Source: Bordetella parapertussis
Lineage (GTDB): Bacteria > Pseudomonadota > Gammaproteobacteria > Burkholderiales > Burkholderiaceae_C
Reading direction: 5' to 3'
Length of the DNA stretch: 19,291 nt
Assembly (NCBI GenBank): GCA_945900685.1
Contig: CAMDJS010000029.1
Location: 1-19,291 of the forward strand
Shown: in pieces, positions 1 through 8,678 of the stretch
Position numbering within the stretch: position 1 is the first letter of the stretch
How the letters are laid out: each line of letters opens with the position of its first letter
Program-made: the position numbers and the translations under genes
The notes under the pieces: model-generated
Told to the model about the DNA's origin: nothing
What the model saw: the letters and a program-made list of their open reading frames with translations, nothing else
Database searches by the model: none

Positions 1-19
1 CTGACTGCTGCTGAAAACC

Positions 20-1315
20 ATGGCTGACAAATTAACCGCCGTCAAAGGCATGAACGACATATTGCCGCCCGAGTCCGCTCGCTGGGAGGCTTTGGAAACC
101 GCTGTGCGCGAAGTCATGCGCTTGCATGCCTACCGCAATATACGCACACCTATTGTTGAACCCACGGCCTTGTTCGTGCGGGGCTTGGGTGAAGTGACCG
201 ACATTGTGGAAAAGGAAATGTATTCCTTTGAAGACCGCTTGAACGGCGAGCAATTGACGCTGCGTCCCGAGTCCACGGCCGGTGTGGTGCGCGCTGTGGT
301 TGAACACAATTTGCTTTACGAAGGCGGCAAGCGCTTGTATTACATGGGACCCATGTTTAGGCATGAGCGCCCGCAGCGCGGTCGTTACCGACAGTTTCAC
401 CAAATTGGCGCAGAGGCGCTGGGTTTTGGCGGCGCAGAAGTCGATGCCGAACTGATTTTGCTGGCATGTGCTTTGTGGAAAGCCATCGGTTTGCAGGACG
501 TGCGGTTGGAGCTCAACAGCTTGGGTCAGCCGCCTGAGCGTTTGCAGCACCGTGCTGCTTTGATTGCTTATTTTGAACAACACGCTGATCAGTTGGACGA
601 AGACGCCAAACGCCGTTTGCACACCAACCCTTTGCGCATACTGGACAGCAAAAATCCGGCAATGAAAGCCCTGAATGAAGCCGCGCCTAAGTTGCTGGAT
701 TTTTTAGGCGCTGACAGCCTGGCGCATTTCAACGCAGTGCGCGCCATTCTGGATGCGAATGGCGTGGCCTACAGCATTAACCCGCGCCTGGTGCGCGGCA
801 TGGACTACTACAACCTGACCGTGTTTGAGTTCATCACCGAGCGACTTGGCTCACAAGGCACGGTGTGCGGCGGCGGTCGTTATGACTATTTGATTGGCGA
901 AATCGGTGGCAAACACGCCCCTGCAGTTGGCTGGGCGCTGGGTGTTGAGCGCGTGCTTGAGTTGTTGACAGAGCACGGCAGCACCACTGCTGATGTGGCG
1001 CCAGATGCCTACGCCATTGTGCCTGACGCTGCGTCTTTGCCTGTGGTCACACCCATATTGCAAACCTTGCGCAACATGGGTGTTTCTGTGCAAATGCATG
1101 CCCCCGCAGATTCCGCAGGCGGCATGGGCAGCATGAAATCTCAGTTCAAAAAGGCAGACGCTAGCGGAGCGCGTTTCGCGCTTATTTTTGGGCAAGATGA
1201 ACTGGCGCAGAGCCAAGTCACCGTGAAGGCTTTGCGAGACGGCGAAGGCGCTCAAAGCACACAAGCACTTCAACAGATTGCCGATTGGGGCCACAGCCTA
1301 CAATCGACCCTTTGA
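20..1315 (+). CDS. hisS: Histidyl-tRNA synthetase
   Basis: Class II aminoacyl-tRNA synthetase that charges tRNA-His with histidine using ATP in the cytoplasm. The 431-residue protein has the usual family length. Visible motifs are TLRPE (about 80-84), motif 2 [17 protein letters not shown] (112-128), the histidine-binding segment [15 protein letters not shown] (257-271), GGGRYD (284-289) and motif 3 GWALGVERV (304-312), followed by a C-terminal anticodon-binding domain. The ATG start gives the expected N-terminus with KGMNDILP. The only sequence upstream is 19 bases, so the preceding gene cannot be seen. yfgM follows after 21 bases, as in the conserved hisS-yfgM-bamB-der cluster. The catalytic motifs are intact, which separates it from its paralogue hisZ later in the window. 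Confidence 0.98.
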   Translation: MADKLTAVKGMNDILPPESARWEALETAVREVMRLHAYRNIRTPIVEPTALFVRGLGEVTDIVEKEMYSFEDRLNGEQLTLRPESTAGVVRAVVEHNLLYEGGKRLYYMGPMFRHERPQRGRYRQFHQIGAEALGFGGAEVDAELILLACALWKAIGLQDVRLELNSLGQPPERLQHRAALIAYFEQHADQLDEDAKRRLHTNPLRILDSKNPAMKALNEAAPKLLDFLGADSLAHFNAVRAILDANGVAYSINPRLVRGMDYYNLTVFEFITERLGSQGTVCGGGRYDYLIGEIGGKHAPAVGWALGVERVLELLTEHGSTTADVAPDAYAIVPDAASLPVVTPILQTLRNMGVSVQMHAPADSAGGMGSMKSQFKKADASGARFALIFGQDELAQSQVTVKALRDGEGAQSTQALQQIADWGHSLQSTL

Positions 1316-1336
1316 CATTCAGACAGTTGGAAACGC

Positions 1337-1999
1337 ATGGCTACGCATCTTGACCTCGAAGAACAAGAACAACTTGACCAGTTCAAACATTTTTGGAGCC
1401 GCTGGGGCAACCTGATCACCGGTCTGTTGACCGTGGTTTTGTTGACCTTTGCAGGTTGGAATGGCTGGAATTACTGGCAGCAACGACAAGCCACACAAGC
1501 GGCTGTTTTGTACGACACTTTCGAAAAAGCTGTTCGTGGCAAGGACGACAAATTGATGTCGCGTGCTTTGTCAGACTTGCAATCGCAATTTCCCAGAACC
1601 ACAGCCACTCAACAAGCTGCATTGTTGGCGGCTCGTGTCTACACCGACAAAGGCGAATTGGGCGAAGCTGAAAAAAGCTTTGTGTGGCTGATCGATCAAT
1701 CCGCAAATGACGGTTATGTCGCTTTGGCTCGCCTGCGTATGTCAGCCATAGACTTGGAGCGTAAAAATCCGGCGAAAGCCCAAACTTGGTTAGCAGGTCA
1801 AAAAGCTCCTGCTGGATTTGAAGCCCTTTATGACGACAGGCTTGGCGATATCTCCATGCTGCAAGACAAAAAGGAAGAAGCCAAAACCCACTTTCTGTCT
1901 GCTTGGAAAGCCATGGAAGAAACAAATGAATACCGTCGGCTGATCGAAATCAAGCTCGCAGCATTGGGTGTCAATCCCCGACCCACAACCAGTCCATGA
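1337..1999 (+). CDS. yfgM: YfgM-like tetratricopeptide membrane protein
   Basis: Inner-membrane protein with a short cytoplasmic N-terminus, one transmembrane segment at about residues 24-47 (NLITGLLTVVLLTFAGWNGW) and a periplasmic TPR-like helical domain for the rest of its 220 residues. Family members in E. coli associate with the SecYEG translocon and periplasmic chaperones; that role is known for the family, not shown here. The N-terminal stretch of acidic and glutamine residues (LDLEEQEQLDQFK) just before the membrane segment is typical. It lies between hisS and bamB, the position of yfgM in gamma- and betaproteobacteria. Its stop codon overlaps the bamB start in ATGA, which suggests translational coupling. 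Confidence 0.9.
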   Translation: MATHLDLEEQEQLDQFKHFWSRWGNLITGLLTVVLLTFAGWNGWNYWQQRQATQAAVLYDTFEKAVRGKDDKLMSRALSDLQSQFPRTTATQQAALLAARVYTDKGELGEAEKSFVWLIDQSANDGYVALARLRMSAIDLERKNPAKAQTWLAGQKAPAGFEALYDDRLGDISMLQDKKEEAKTHFLSAWKAMEETNEYRRLIEIKLAALGVNPRPTTSP

Positions 2000-3132
2000 A
2001 TCACATCCGCTCATTCATTTTCAAATCAGCATGGATGGTGCTGGTCTTAGGACTGTTGACTGCTTGCGGTTCATCGCCTCGTCCAGAACCGCCGCCGATT
2101 GGTGAATTCAAGGTTCAACAAAACATCAAACAGCTTTGGGCTTTCAAATTTCCCTCAGTCGACCAACTCAACCAAGGCTTAGTGGTTGTCAATGATCGAA
2201 TCTCGTTGTCATCATCCTCGGGTGCAGTTGCCGTAGTGAACGCCTTAGATGGCAAGGCCTTGTGGCAGCACTCGCTTGGTACACCTTTGCTCTCCGGTGC
2301 GGGGTTTGATGGCGAAAGACTCGCGGTTATCACTGCTAACAATCAATTGGTGGTGCTGCAAGCTGGCAAGGTTGTTTGGCGCAAGCGTCTGACAGCCCAG
2401 TCCTACACCAATCCATTGATTGCAGGCGCCAGAGTTTTTGTGTTGCTTGCTGACCGTTCTGTGGCGGCATTTGACCTAGAAAACGGCCAAACCTTATGGA
2501 CCCAGCAACGCACTGGCGAACCCTTGGTGCTTAAGCAAAACGGCGTGCTCATACCGTTTCAAAACAGTCTACTTGCCGGCATGGGCGGGCATTTGGTTTC
2601 GCTCAATCCTGACAGCGGTCAAATCATTTGGGATGTGGCCATTGCCAATCCGCGCGGCATCAACGATTTGGAGCGCTTGGTTGATCTGGTTGCCAGTCCT
2701 TCACGCATTCGCAACTCCGTTTGTGTTCGCGCGTTTCAAGCGCAAATCGGCTGTGTCGACGCCAGTCGCGGTGCATTGATGTGGAACAAAGCTTCTGTTG
2801 GCACCAAAGGTTTGGATGGGGATGCAGAAGTGCTGATGAGCAGCGAATCCAACGGCGTGGTTCGCGCATGGTTGCGCTCCACAGGTGAAAGGGTTTGGGA
2901 CACAGACAGGCTCAAGTACCGTGAACTTACTACCCCGCTGTGGACCCCCAAAGGCATTGTTGTGGGCGATGAAGGCGGTTGGATTTATGTGCTTTCCGGC
3001 AAAGACGGCAGTCTGTTGAACCGATTGCAAACTTCTGCATCGGGTTTTGCTTCCGCACCTACACCTTTGGGCAACGGAGGTTTTGTCATGCTGTCGCGTA
3101 ACGGCCAACTGACCGCCTACCAACTGCCATGA
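1996..3132 (+). CDS. bamB: Outer membrane protein assembly factor BamB (lipoprotein)
   Basis: Lipoprotein subunit of the BAM complex, which folds beta-barrel proteins into the outer membrane. It has a lipoprotein signal peptide with lipobox LTAC, making Cys24 the lipidated residue. The remainder shows repeated beta-propeller blade motifs of the PQQ-like type, each with a Gly-x-x-x-Trp pattern: [50 protein letters not shown] and [11 protein letters not shown]. The 378 residues match the family. The residue after the lipidated Cys is Gly, which fits outer-membrane sorting. The start ATG overlaps the yfgM stop by four bases, and der follows after 16 bases. Confidence 0.96.
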   Translation: MNHIRSFIFKSAWMVLVLGLLTACGSSPRPEPPPIGEFKVQQNIKQLWAFKFPSVDQLNQGLVVVNDRISLSSSSGAVAVVNALDGKALWQHSLGTPLLSGAGFDGERLAVITANNQLVVLQAGKVVWRKRLTAQSYTNPLIAGARVFVLLADRSVAAFDLENGQTLWTQQRTGEPLVLKQNGVLIPFQNSLLAGMGGHLVSLNPDSGQIIWDVAIANPRGINDLERLVDLVASPSRIRNSVCVRAFQAQIGCVDASRGALMWNKASVGTKGLDGDAEVLMSSESNGVVRAWLRSTGERVWDTDRLKYRELTTPLWTPKGIVVGDEGGWIYVLSGKDGSLLNRLQTSASGFASAPTPLGNGGFVMLSRNGQLTAYQLP

Positions 3133-3148
3133 TGGGCATGACACAAAC

Positions 3149-4489
3149 GTGAAACCTGTCCTGGCCATTGTCGGCCGCCCCAATGTTGGTAAATCTACGC
3201 TTTTTAACCGCATCACTAAAACACGCGATGCCATTGTGGCCGACTACGCCGGTTTGACACGTGACAGGCACTATGGCAATGCCAAGCACGGCAAGCATGA
3301 ATTCATCGTTATAGATACCGGTGGCTTTGAGCCAGACGCCGAGAGCGGCATTTTCAAAGAAATGGCCAAGCAAACCCGTCAAGCTGTCGCTGAATCAGAC
3401 GTTGTGATTTTTGTCGTCGATGCACGCGAAGGTTTGTCAGCGCAAGACCATGACATAGGAAATTATTTACGCCGACTAGGCAAGCCTTGTCTGCTGGTGG
3501 CCAACAAAGCCGAAGGCATGCAAAACGGCATCAAACTCGGTGAGTTTTTTGAGTTGGGTTTGGGTGAGGTCATGCCTGTGTCTGCTTCGCATGGACAAGG
3601 CATTCGCAGCATGATCGAAGCTGCATTAGAGCCATTGCATTTGCCAGAGGATGACGAGGAAGAAGAAGACGACGGCATCGCCAAGCCTTTGAAATTGGCT
3701 GTGGTCGGGCGACCCAATGTGGGTAAATCAACCTTGATCAATACTTGGCTGGGTGAAGAACGTTTGGTGGCTTTTGATCTGCCGGGCACCACCCGCGACG
3801 CCATCAGCGTGCCGTTCGAGCGCAACGGCCAGCAGTTTGAATTGATAGACACCGCAGGTTTGCGCAGACGTGGAAAAGTGTTTGAAGCGATTGAAAAATT
3901 TTCAGTCGTGAAAACACTTCAAGCGATTGAGTCATCTAACGTGGCCGTGCTGTTGCTCGATGCCACCCAAGGCGTGACTGACCAAGATGCGCATATTGCC
4001 GGATACATTCTTGAAACTGGTCGTGCCGTTGTGTTGGCTGTGAATAAATGGGATCTGGTGGATGACTACCAAAAAGAACTCTTGGCCAGATCCATTGAAA
4101 GCCGTCTCGCCTTTTTAAAGTTTGCCAAGTTGCACCATATTTCAGCCGTCAAGCGCCAAGGCCTAGGCCCGGTGTGGCAGTCCATTGCGCAGGCGCATCA
4201 ATCGGCCATGTGCAAAATGTCCACCCCCGTTTTGACCAGACTACTGCTTGAAGCGGTTCAGTTTCAAGCCCCCAAGCGCGGCGGCATGTTCCGTCCCAAG
4301 TTGCGTTACGCGCACCAAGGCGGGATGAACCCACCGGTCATCGTGGTGCACGGCAACTCACTTGAGCATGTGACAGATTCATACAAACGTTATCTAGAAG
4401 GACGTTTTCGCAAAGCTTTTTCATTGGAAGGTACACCTTTGCGCATTGAAATGAAGACCTCACACAATCCCTACACAGACAAAGACTGA
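3149..4489 (+). CDS. der: Ribosome biogenesis GTPase Der (EngA)
   Basis: Double-GTPase needed for 50S ribosomal subunit assembly. Two tandem G domains are visible. The first has GRPNVGKS at 9-16, DTGG at 56-59 and a G4 motif NKAE at 119-122. The second has GRPNVGKS at 187-194, DTAG at 234-237 and NKWD at 299-302. They are joined by a very acidic linker (about 167-175), and a KH-like domain ends the 446-residue protein. The first G4 motif has Glu where Asp is canonical. The start is GTG, because the ATG codons just upstream (3132, 3138) run into a stop or are out of frame, and no strong ribosome binding site is visible. It closes the hisS-yfgM-bamB-der cluster. Confidence 0.97.
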   Translation: MKPVLAIVGRPNVGKSTLFNRITKTRDAIVADYAGLTRDRHYGNAKHGKHEFIVIDTGGFEPDAESGIFKEMAKQTRQAVAESDVVIFVVDAREGLSAQDHDIGNYLRRLGKPCLLVANKAEGMQNGIKLGEFFELGLGEVMPVSASHGQGIRSMIEAALEPLHLPEDDEEEEDDGIAKPLKLAVVGRPNVGKSTLINTWLGEERLVAFDLPGTTRDAISVPFERNGQQFELIDTAGLRRRGKVFEAIEKFSVVKTLQAIESSNVAVLLLDATQGVTDQDAHIAGYILETGRAVVLAVNKWDLVDDYQKELLARSIESRLAFLKFAKLHHISAVKRQGLGPVWQSIAQAHQSAMCKMSTPVLTRLLLEAVQFQAPKRGGMFRPKLRYAHQGGMNPPVIVVHGNSLEHVTDSYKRYLEGRFRKAFSLEGTPLRIEMKTSHNPYTDKD

Positions 4490-4524
4490 ATAACAACCCG
4501 ATAGCTACTGCGGCATTTAAGCTG

Positions 4525-4533
4525 TGGTATCTT
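4525..4533 (+). promoter_or_regulatory. Possible extended -10 promoter element for hfq
   Basis: In the 75-base gap before hfq, the sequence TGGTATCTT reads as an extended -10 (TGn plus TATCTT). It sits about 31 bases before the hfq start codon. No good -35 element is seen 16-18 bases upstream, so this rests on one motif. The gap is one of the larger ones in the window, which fits a transcription start for the hfq-hfl operon. Confidence 0.3.
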
Positions 4534-4564
4534 ACGAACTTCCTAATCAAACACGGAGAATATC

Positions 4565-4810
4565 GTGAATCAAAAAGGGCAACTTTTACAAGACCCGTTC
4601 CTTAATATCTTGCGCAAAGAACATGTGCCAGTGTCCATTTATTTGGTCAATGGCATCAAACTGCAAGGCCAAATTGAGTCATTCGATCAATACGTGGTTT
4701 TGTTGCGTAACACCGTCACGCAGATGGTTTACAAACACGCTATATCCACCATAGTGCCTGCCAGACCAGTCAACTTTGCGCAGGCTGACGGCATCGAGCC
4801 CACCGAATAA
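4565..4810 (+). CDS. hfq: RNA chaperone Hfq
   Basis: Sm-like hexameric RNA chaperone that pairs small RNAs with mRNAs. The 81-residue product carries the hallmark stretches [40 protein letters not shown] and the Sm2 motif YKHAIS, and it ends in a short polar tail, as in betaproteobacteria. The start is GTG, supported by GGAG at 4555-4558, six bases upstream. The usual N-terminus ([11 protein letters not shown]) confirms this choice. Unlike in E. coli, no miaA lies directly upstream; der is the neighbour. hflX follows in the same reading frame after 30 bases. Confidence 0.98.
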   Translation: MNQKGQLLQDPFLNILRKEHVPVSIYLVNGIKLQGQIESFDQYVVLLRNTVTQMVYKHAISTIVPARPVNFAQADGIEPTE

Positions 4811-4840
4811 ATAGCTCATTCTTACCCCTACCATCTCAAC

Positions 4841-6010
4841 TTGACCGCCACAGACCAAGCCCCGACAGCTACTGCTTTACTGGTGGGTGTGGATTTTGGC
4901 GCCCCTCACTTTGACCATGAACTGAATGAATTGACGCAACTGTCGCTCACTGCAGGACTTGAGCCGGTTTTTCGCATGACTTGCAATCGCAAAGCGCCGG
5001 ATGCCGCCATGTTTGTCGGCTCAGGCAAAGCCGAAGAAATCAAAGAACTGGCTTTGTTGCATGGCGCATCCGAGGTGTTGTTTGACCAATCTTTGTCGCC
5101 TGCGCAGCAACGCAACTTAGAACGTCACTTAGGCATGCCAGTCAACGATCGCACCATGTTGATCTTGCAAATCTTCGCCCAGCGCGCGCGCAGTCACGAG
5201 GGCAAGTTACAGGTTGAATTGGCTCGCTTGCAATACCTCAGCACCCGATTGGTCAGGCGATGGTCTCACCTCGAGCGTCAACGCGGTGGTATCGGTAACC
5301 GAGGTGGCCCGGGTGAAACCCAGATCGAACTTGACCGGCGCATGATCGGCGAATCGATCAAGCGCACCAAGGAGCGTTTGTCCAAGGTCAAGCGCCAGCG
5401 CAATACCCAGCGCAAGCAACGTCAGCGCAATCAGGTGTTTAACGTGTCGCTGGTGGGCTATACCAATGCAGGTAAAACCACGCTGTTCAATTCGCTGGTC
5501 AAAGCGCGTGCGTACGCCGCCGATCAATTGTTTGCCACTTTGGACACCACCACGCGGCAGTTGTACTTGCCCCATGATGGCGGTGGTGGCAGCCATTTGT
5601 CCATTTCTGATACGGTCGGTTTCATTCGCGATCTTCCCCATGGACTGGTGGATGCTTTTGAGGCCACCTTGCAAGAGGCCACCTCTGCCGATTTGCTGTT
5701 GCATGTAGTGGATGCATCTCATCCGGGCTACCCTGAACAAATTCAGCAAGTCATGTCCGTGTTGAAAGATATTGGTGCTGATGAAGTCCCGCAATGGCTG
5801 ATCTTCAACAAAATTGACGCTTTGCCCGAGGAAAGACGCCCCGATTTCATTCAAGATCAATACCTTTTTGATGGTTTGTCCATCCCCAGACTCTTTTTAA
5901 GCGCCCGCAGCGGCTTGAATTTGGACAGTTTGCGCCAACGTTTGCTTGAACATGCCCTCAAACATGAAGAAGACCGTTTAACCCTACTCCCCGCCGAACT
6001 GCCTGCATGA
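4841..6010 (+). CDS. hflX: Ribosome-splitting GTPase HflX
   Basis: GTPase of the HflX family, which binds the 50S subunit and splits stalled 70S ribosomes. The N-terminal HflX domain contains MFVGSGKAEEI and the glycine-rich signature GGIGNRGGPGETQ (about 149-161). A basic coiled coil follows, then a G domain with GYTNAGKTT (206-214), DTVGF (257-261) and NKID (323-326). The length of 389 residues is normal. The start is uncertain: the first usable codon is TTG with no clear ribosome binding site. The next start codon in frame (GTG, 4883) would cut into the conserved first strand LLVGVDFG. The neighbours hfq and hflK are the same as in E. coli. Confidence 0.95.
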   Translation: MTATDQAPTATALLVGVDFGAPHFDHELNELTQLSLTAGLEPVFRMTCNRKAPDAAMFVGSGKAEEIKELALLHGASEVLFDQSLSPAQQRNLERHLGMPVNDRTMLILQIFAQRARSHEGKLQVELARLQYLSTRLVRRWSHLERQRGGIGNRGGPGETQIELDRRMIGESIKRTKERLSKVKRQRNTQRKQRQRNQVFNVSLVGYTNAGKTTLFNSLVKARAYAADQLFATLDTTTRQLYLPHDGGGGSHLSISDTVGFIRDLPHGLVDAFEATLQEATSADLLLHVVDASHPGYPEQIQQVMSVLKDIGADEVPQWLIFNKIDALPEERRPDFIQDQYLFDGLSIPRLFLSARSGLNLDSLRQRLLEHALKHEEDRLTLLPAELPA

Positions 6011-6073
6011 AGATCCAGGTTAACTTTTACTTTAGGCACAATGGCGGCTTGAAGTTTTTTTCACTGATTGCAC

Positions 6074-7486
6074 ATGAACAATAAAACCCGGGCTTGGCCC
6101 ATGACGAATTGGTTTGGCCACACGCAATGGTTAGCGAATTGGATAGGCCTGTTTTTGGTCGCTGTCTGGCATCGTTTGCTTGGCGTTTTCAACTTGAATG
6201 ATGGCAAATGGGGCCGTGGTGATGAGCATCCTCACAACGCTACCAACGGCCAGGAGCCAGGACAAAACCCTCCGCCTGAAGGTAATCGTCGTCCCCCGCA
6301 AGGCAACGGCCCGCCTGATTTGGACGAACTCTGGCGTGAACTTAACCGTAAATTGGGGCAATTGTTTGGCGGCAAAGGAGGTCCAGGATCCACGCCTCCT
6401 GGCTCCGGTGGAGGTTTCCCCGAGCCCTTCAAAAACCCAGGTCTCGCACTCGGTTTGGTTTCGGCTGTGTTGGCGTTGATTTGGCTGGCCACCGGATTCT
6501 TCATTGTGCAAGAAGGTCAGCAAGCGGTGATTACGCAGTTTGGCCGTTACCAAAGTACAGTGGGCGCGGGTATCAACTGGCGCATGCCGTATCCGATTCA
6601 ACGCCATGAAGTGGTGTTTGTGACGCAAATTCGCTCGCTTGACATTGGTCGAGATACCGTCATCAAGGCCACCGGTTTGCGTGAGTCGGCCATGTTGACT
6701 GAAGATGAAAACATTGTCGAAATCAAATTCGCTGTTCAATACCGGTTAACCGATGCACGTGCTTATTTGTTTGAAAGCAAAAATCCGACTGATGCTGTGA
6801 TGCAAGCGGCAGAAACTGCGGTGCGCGAAGTGGTCGGCAAGATGCGCATGGACGCTGCTTTGTCCGAAGACCGTGAACAAATTGCTCCACGTGTTCGCAA
6901 AATCATGCAAACCATTTTGGACCGCTACAACGTAGGTATTGAGGTGGTCGGTATCAATTTGCAGCAAGGCGGTGTACGTCCACCTGAGCAGGTGCAAGCC
7001 GCTTTTGACGATGTGCTCAAGGCTGGTCAGGAGCGCGAACGCGCCAAGAATGAAGCCGAAGCCTACGCGAATGATGTGATACCCCGCGCAGTCGGTTCTG
7101 CTTCCCGTCTCAAGCAGGAGGCGGATGCCTACAAGTCCCGCATCGTGGCGCAAGCGCAAGGTGATGCCCAGCGTTTCCGCTCTCTCTACAGCGAATACCA
7201 GAAGGCACCCCAAGTCACCCGCGATCGTCTCTACATCAATGCAATGAAAGAGATGTACAGCAACGTGACCAAGGTATTGGTTGAGACTCGCCAAGGTTCG
7301 AACATGTTGTATTTGCCCTTGGACAAAATCATGCAAATGAATGGTGTCGGTGCTGCCGATGCACCCGTTCTTCCGGCTTCTTCAGGCACCGAGACATCCG
7401 GCAACGGGTCAATTCCTGCGCCACCCACCATAGAAAGCAGCAGCCGCAGTCGGGATAACCGCCAGCGTGACCGCGACCTCCGATAA
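6074..7486 (+). CDS. hflK: HflK, SPFH-domain regulator of FtsH
   Basis: Membrane partner of HflC; the two form a large cage around the FtsH protease and modulate it. The Gly/Pro/Asn-rich N-terminal region with GPPDLDELWR (79-88 from the ATG) is the HflK N-terminal signature. It is followed by a transmembrane segment (about 123-145, LGLVSAVLALIWLATGFFIV), an SPFH domain, and an Ala/Glu/Arg-rich coiled coil containing QEADAYKSRIVAQAQGDAQR. Start choice is open. ATG at 6074 gives 470 residues, ATG at 6101 gives 461, and TTG codons lie at 6068 and 6194; none has a good ribosome binding site. The extra N-terminal part contains a Trp-rich hydrophobic stretch (WLANWIGLFLVAVWHRLLGV), unlike E. coli HflK. 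hflC follows after 12 bases. Confidence 0.94.
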   Translation: MNNKTRAWPMTNWFGHTQWLANWIGLFLVAVWHRLLGVFNLNDGKWGRGDEHPHNATNGQEPGQNPPPEGNRRPPQGNGPPDLDELWRELNRKLGQLFGGKGGPGSTPPGSGGGFPEPFKNPGLALGLVSAVLALIWLATGFFIVQEGQQAVITQFGRYQSTVGAGINWRMPYPIQRHEVVFVTQIRSLDIGRDTVIKATGLRESAMLTEDENIVEIKFAVQYRLTDARAYLFESKNPTDAVMQAAETAVREVVGKMRMDAALSEDREQIAPRVRKIMQTILDRYNVGIEVVGINLQQGGVRPPEQVQAAFDDVLKAGQERERAKNEAEAYANDVIPRAVGSASRLKQEADAYKSRIVAQAQGDAQRFRSLYSEYQKAPQVTRDRLYINAMKEMYSNVTKVLVETRQGSNMLYLPLDKIMQMNGVGAADAPVLPASSGTETSGNGSIPAPPTIESSSRSRDNRQRDRDLR

Positions 7487-7498
7487 GGTTTACCAAAC

Positions 7499-8395
7499 AT
7501 GAATAAATTAGGCTTTTACCTCTCCACGCTGCTGCTGGCATTGCTGATTCTCAGCTCAACGGTGTTCGTTGTTGATCAACGTCAATATGGCGTGGTGTAC
7601 TCCCTCGGACAAATCAAGAAAGTCATTACCGAGCCGGGTTTGAATTTCAAACTGCCGCCGCCGCTGCAAAACGTGAACTTCATCGACAAGCGTTTATTGA
7701 CGCTGGATAACGTGGATTCCGAACCTATGTTGACGGCTGAAAAGCAGCGCATGGTCATCGACTGGTATGTGCGTTGGCGCATCTCTGACCCGTCTCAGTA
7801 CATTCGTAACGTCGGCCTGGACGAAAAAGCCGGGGCTCAGCAACTCACCCGCGTGGTTCGCAATGCTTTCCAAGAAGAAATTAACAAGCGCACCGTGAAA
7901 GACCTGCTGTCTCTCAAGCGTGAGGATTTGATGGTGGATGTCAAGCGCGAAGTGATTGAAATCGTCAAAGGCTCAAACCCGTGGGGCATTGACGTGGTTG
8001 ACGTGCGCATCACCCGCGCAGATTATGTGGACACCATCACCGAATCTGTGTACCGCCGCATGGAAGCCGAGCGCAAACGCGTGGCCAATGAATTACGTTC
8101 CACTGGCGGGGCTGAGGGAGAAAAAATCCGAGCCGATGCCGACCGCCAGCGCGAAGTGACACTGGCCAATGCCTACCGTGACGCTCAGAAAATAAAAGGC
8201 GAGGGCGATGCAGAAGCAGCTCGTTTATACGCTGACGCGTTTGGCAAGGACGCTCAGTTTGCACAGTTCTACCAAAGCATTGAGGCTTATAAATCCAGCT
8301 TCAATAAAAAATCTGATGTCATGGTGTTAGACCCCAGCAGTGAATTCTTCAAAGCTATGCGTGGCACTGGTTCTTCGGCTCCAGCGAAAAAATAA
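7499..8395 (+). CDS. hflC: HflC, SPFH-domain regulator of FtsH
   Basis: Partner of HflK in the FtsH-regulating complex. The 298-residue protein has an N-terminal transmembrane segment (about 4-23, LGFYLSTLLLALLILSSTVF), then the SPFH domain starting VVDQRQYGVVYSLGQI. A helical region follows with RMEAERKRVANELRSTGG and DADRQREVTLANAYRDAQ, both family hallmarks. The ATG start is preceded by an AAGG-type ribosome binding site within CGATAAGGTTT. It lies directly after hflK, and a DUF2065 gene follows after 12 bases, as yjeT follows hflC in E. coli. Confidence 0.97.
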   Translation: MNKLGFYLSTLLLALLILSSTVFVVDQRQYGVVYSLGQIKKVITEPGLNFKLPPPLQNVNFIDKRLLTLDNVDSEPMLTAEKQRMVIDWYVRWRISDPSQYIRNVGLDEKAGAQQLTRVVRNAFQEEINKRTVKDLLSLKREDLMVDVKREVIEIVKGSNPWGIDVVDVRITRADYVDTITESVYRRMEAERKRVANELRSTGGAEGEKIRADADRQREVTLANAYRDAQKIKGEGDAEAARLYADAFGKDAQFAQFYQSIEAYKSSFNKKSDVMVLDPSSEFFKAMRGTGSSAPAKK

Positions 8396-8407
8396 GTCAT
8401 TTCACCC

Positions 8408-8596
8408 ATGGACAGTGAGACGCTGTGGGCAGCCATTGCTCTGGTGCTGATTTTTGAAGGCTTGCTGCCATTCATTTCACCAACCACTTGGCGTCGTACT
8501 TTCATGCAAATGTTGAAGTTGACCGACGGTCAAATCCGCTTCATCGGTCTTGGCTGTGTGCTGTGCGGTTTGGTATTACTGGAGTGGATGAAATGA
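8408..8596 (+). CDS. DUF2065 family small membrane protein (YjeT-like)
   Basis: A 62-residue protein with two predicted transmembrane helices (about 6-24 and 44-60). They are joined by a basic loop with the family pattern PFISPTTWRR and LKLTDGQIRFIGL. Its place between hflC and purA matches yjeT of E. coli. The function is not known. The conserved linkage to hflK/hflC suggests, without proof, a role near that membrane complex. No strong ribosome binding site precedes the ATG, so translation may be coupled to hflC, whose stop is 12 bases upstream. Confidence 0.88.
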   Translation: MDSETLWAAIALVLIFEGLLPFISPTTWRRTFMQMLKLTDGQIRFIGLGCVLCGLVLLEWMK

Positions 8597-8617
8597 ATTC
8601 CGCCACCTTGTTTGTCT

Positions 8618-8653
8618 CCGGTCATCCCCGCGCTTCGACAGACCGGTAGAATC
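8618..8653 (+). promoter_or_regulatory. Inverted repeat plus -10-like element before hisZ
   Basis: The 82-base gap before hisZ holds an exact 6-base inverted repeat, CCGGTC (8618-8623) and GACCGG (8641-8646), with a 17-base spacer. TAGAAT (8647-8652) follows directly and reads as a sigma-70 -10 element 26 bases before the hisZ ATG. No convincing -35 is seen. A T run at 8656-8661 starts nine bases after the repeat, too far for a standard intrinsic terminator. Confidence 0.3.
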
Positions 8654-8678
8654 TCTTTTTTAACAGCACTTTACTCTC

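Noticed and set aside
6050..6061. T run (GAAGTTTTTTTC) before hflK as a terminator of hflX
   Set aside because: No stable GC-rich stem lies directly upstream, and hflK follows within the usual operon.
8618..8661. Intrinsic terminator between the DUF2065 gene and hisZ
   Set aside because: The 6-base stem has a 17-base loop, and the T run begins nine bases after it, so it does not fit a normal terminator.
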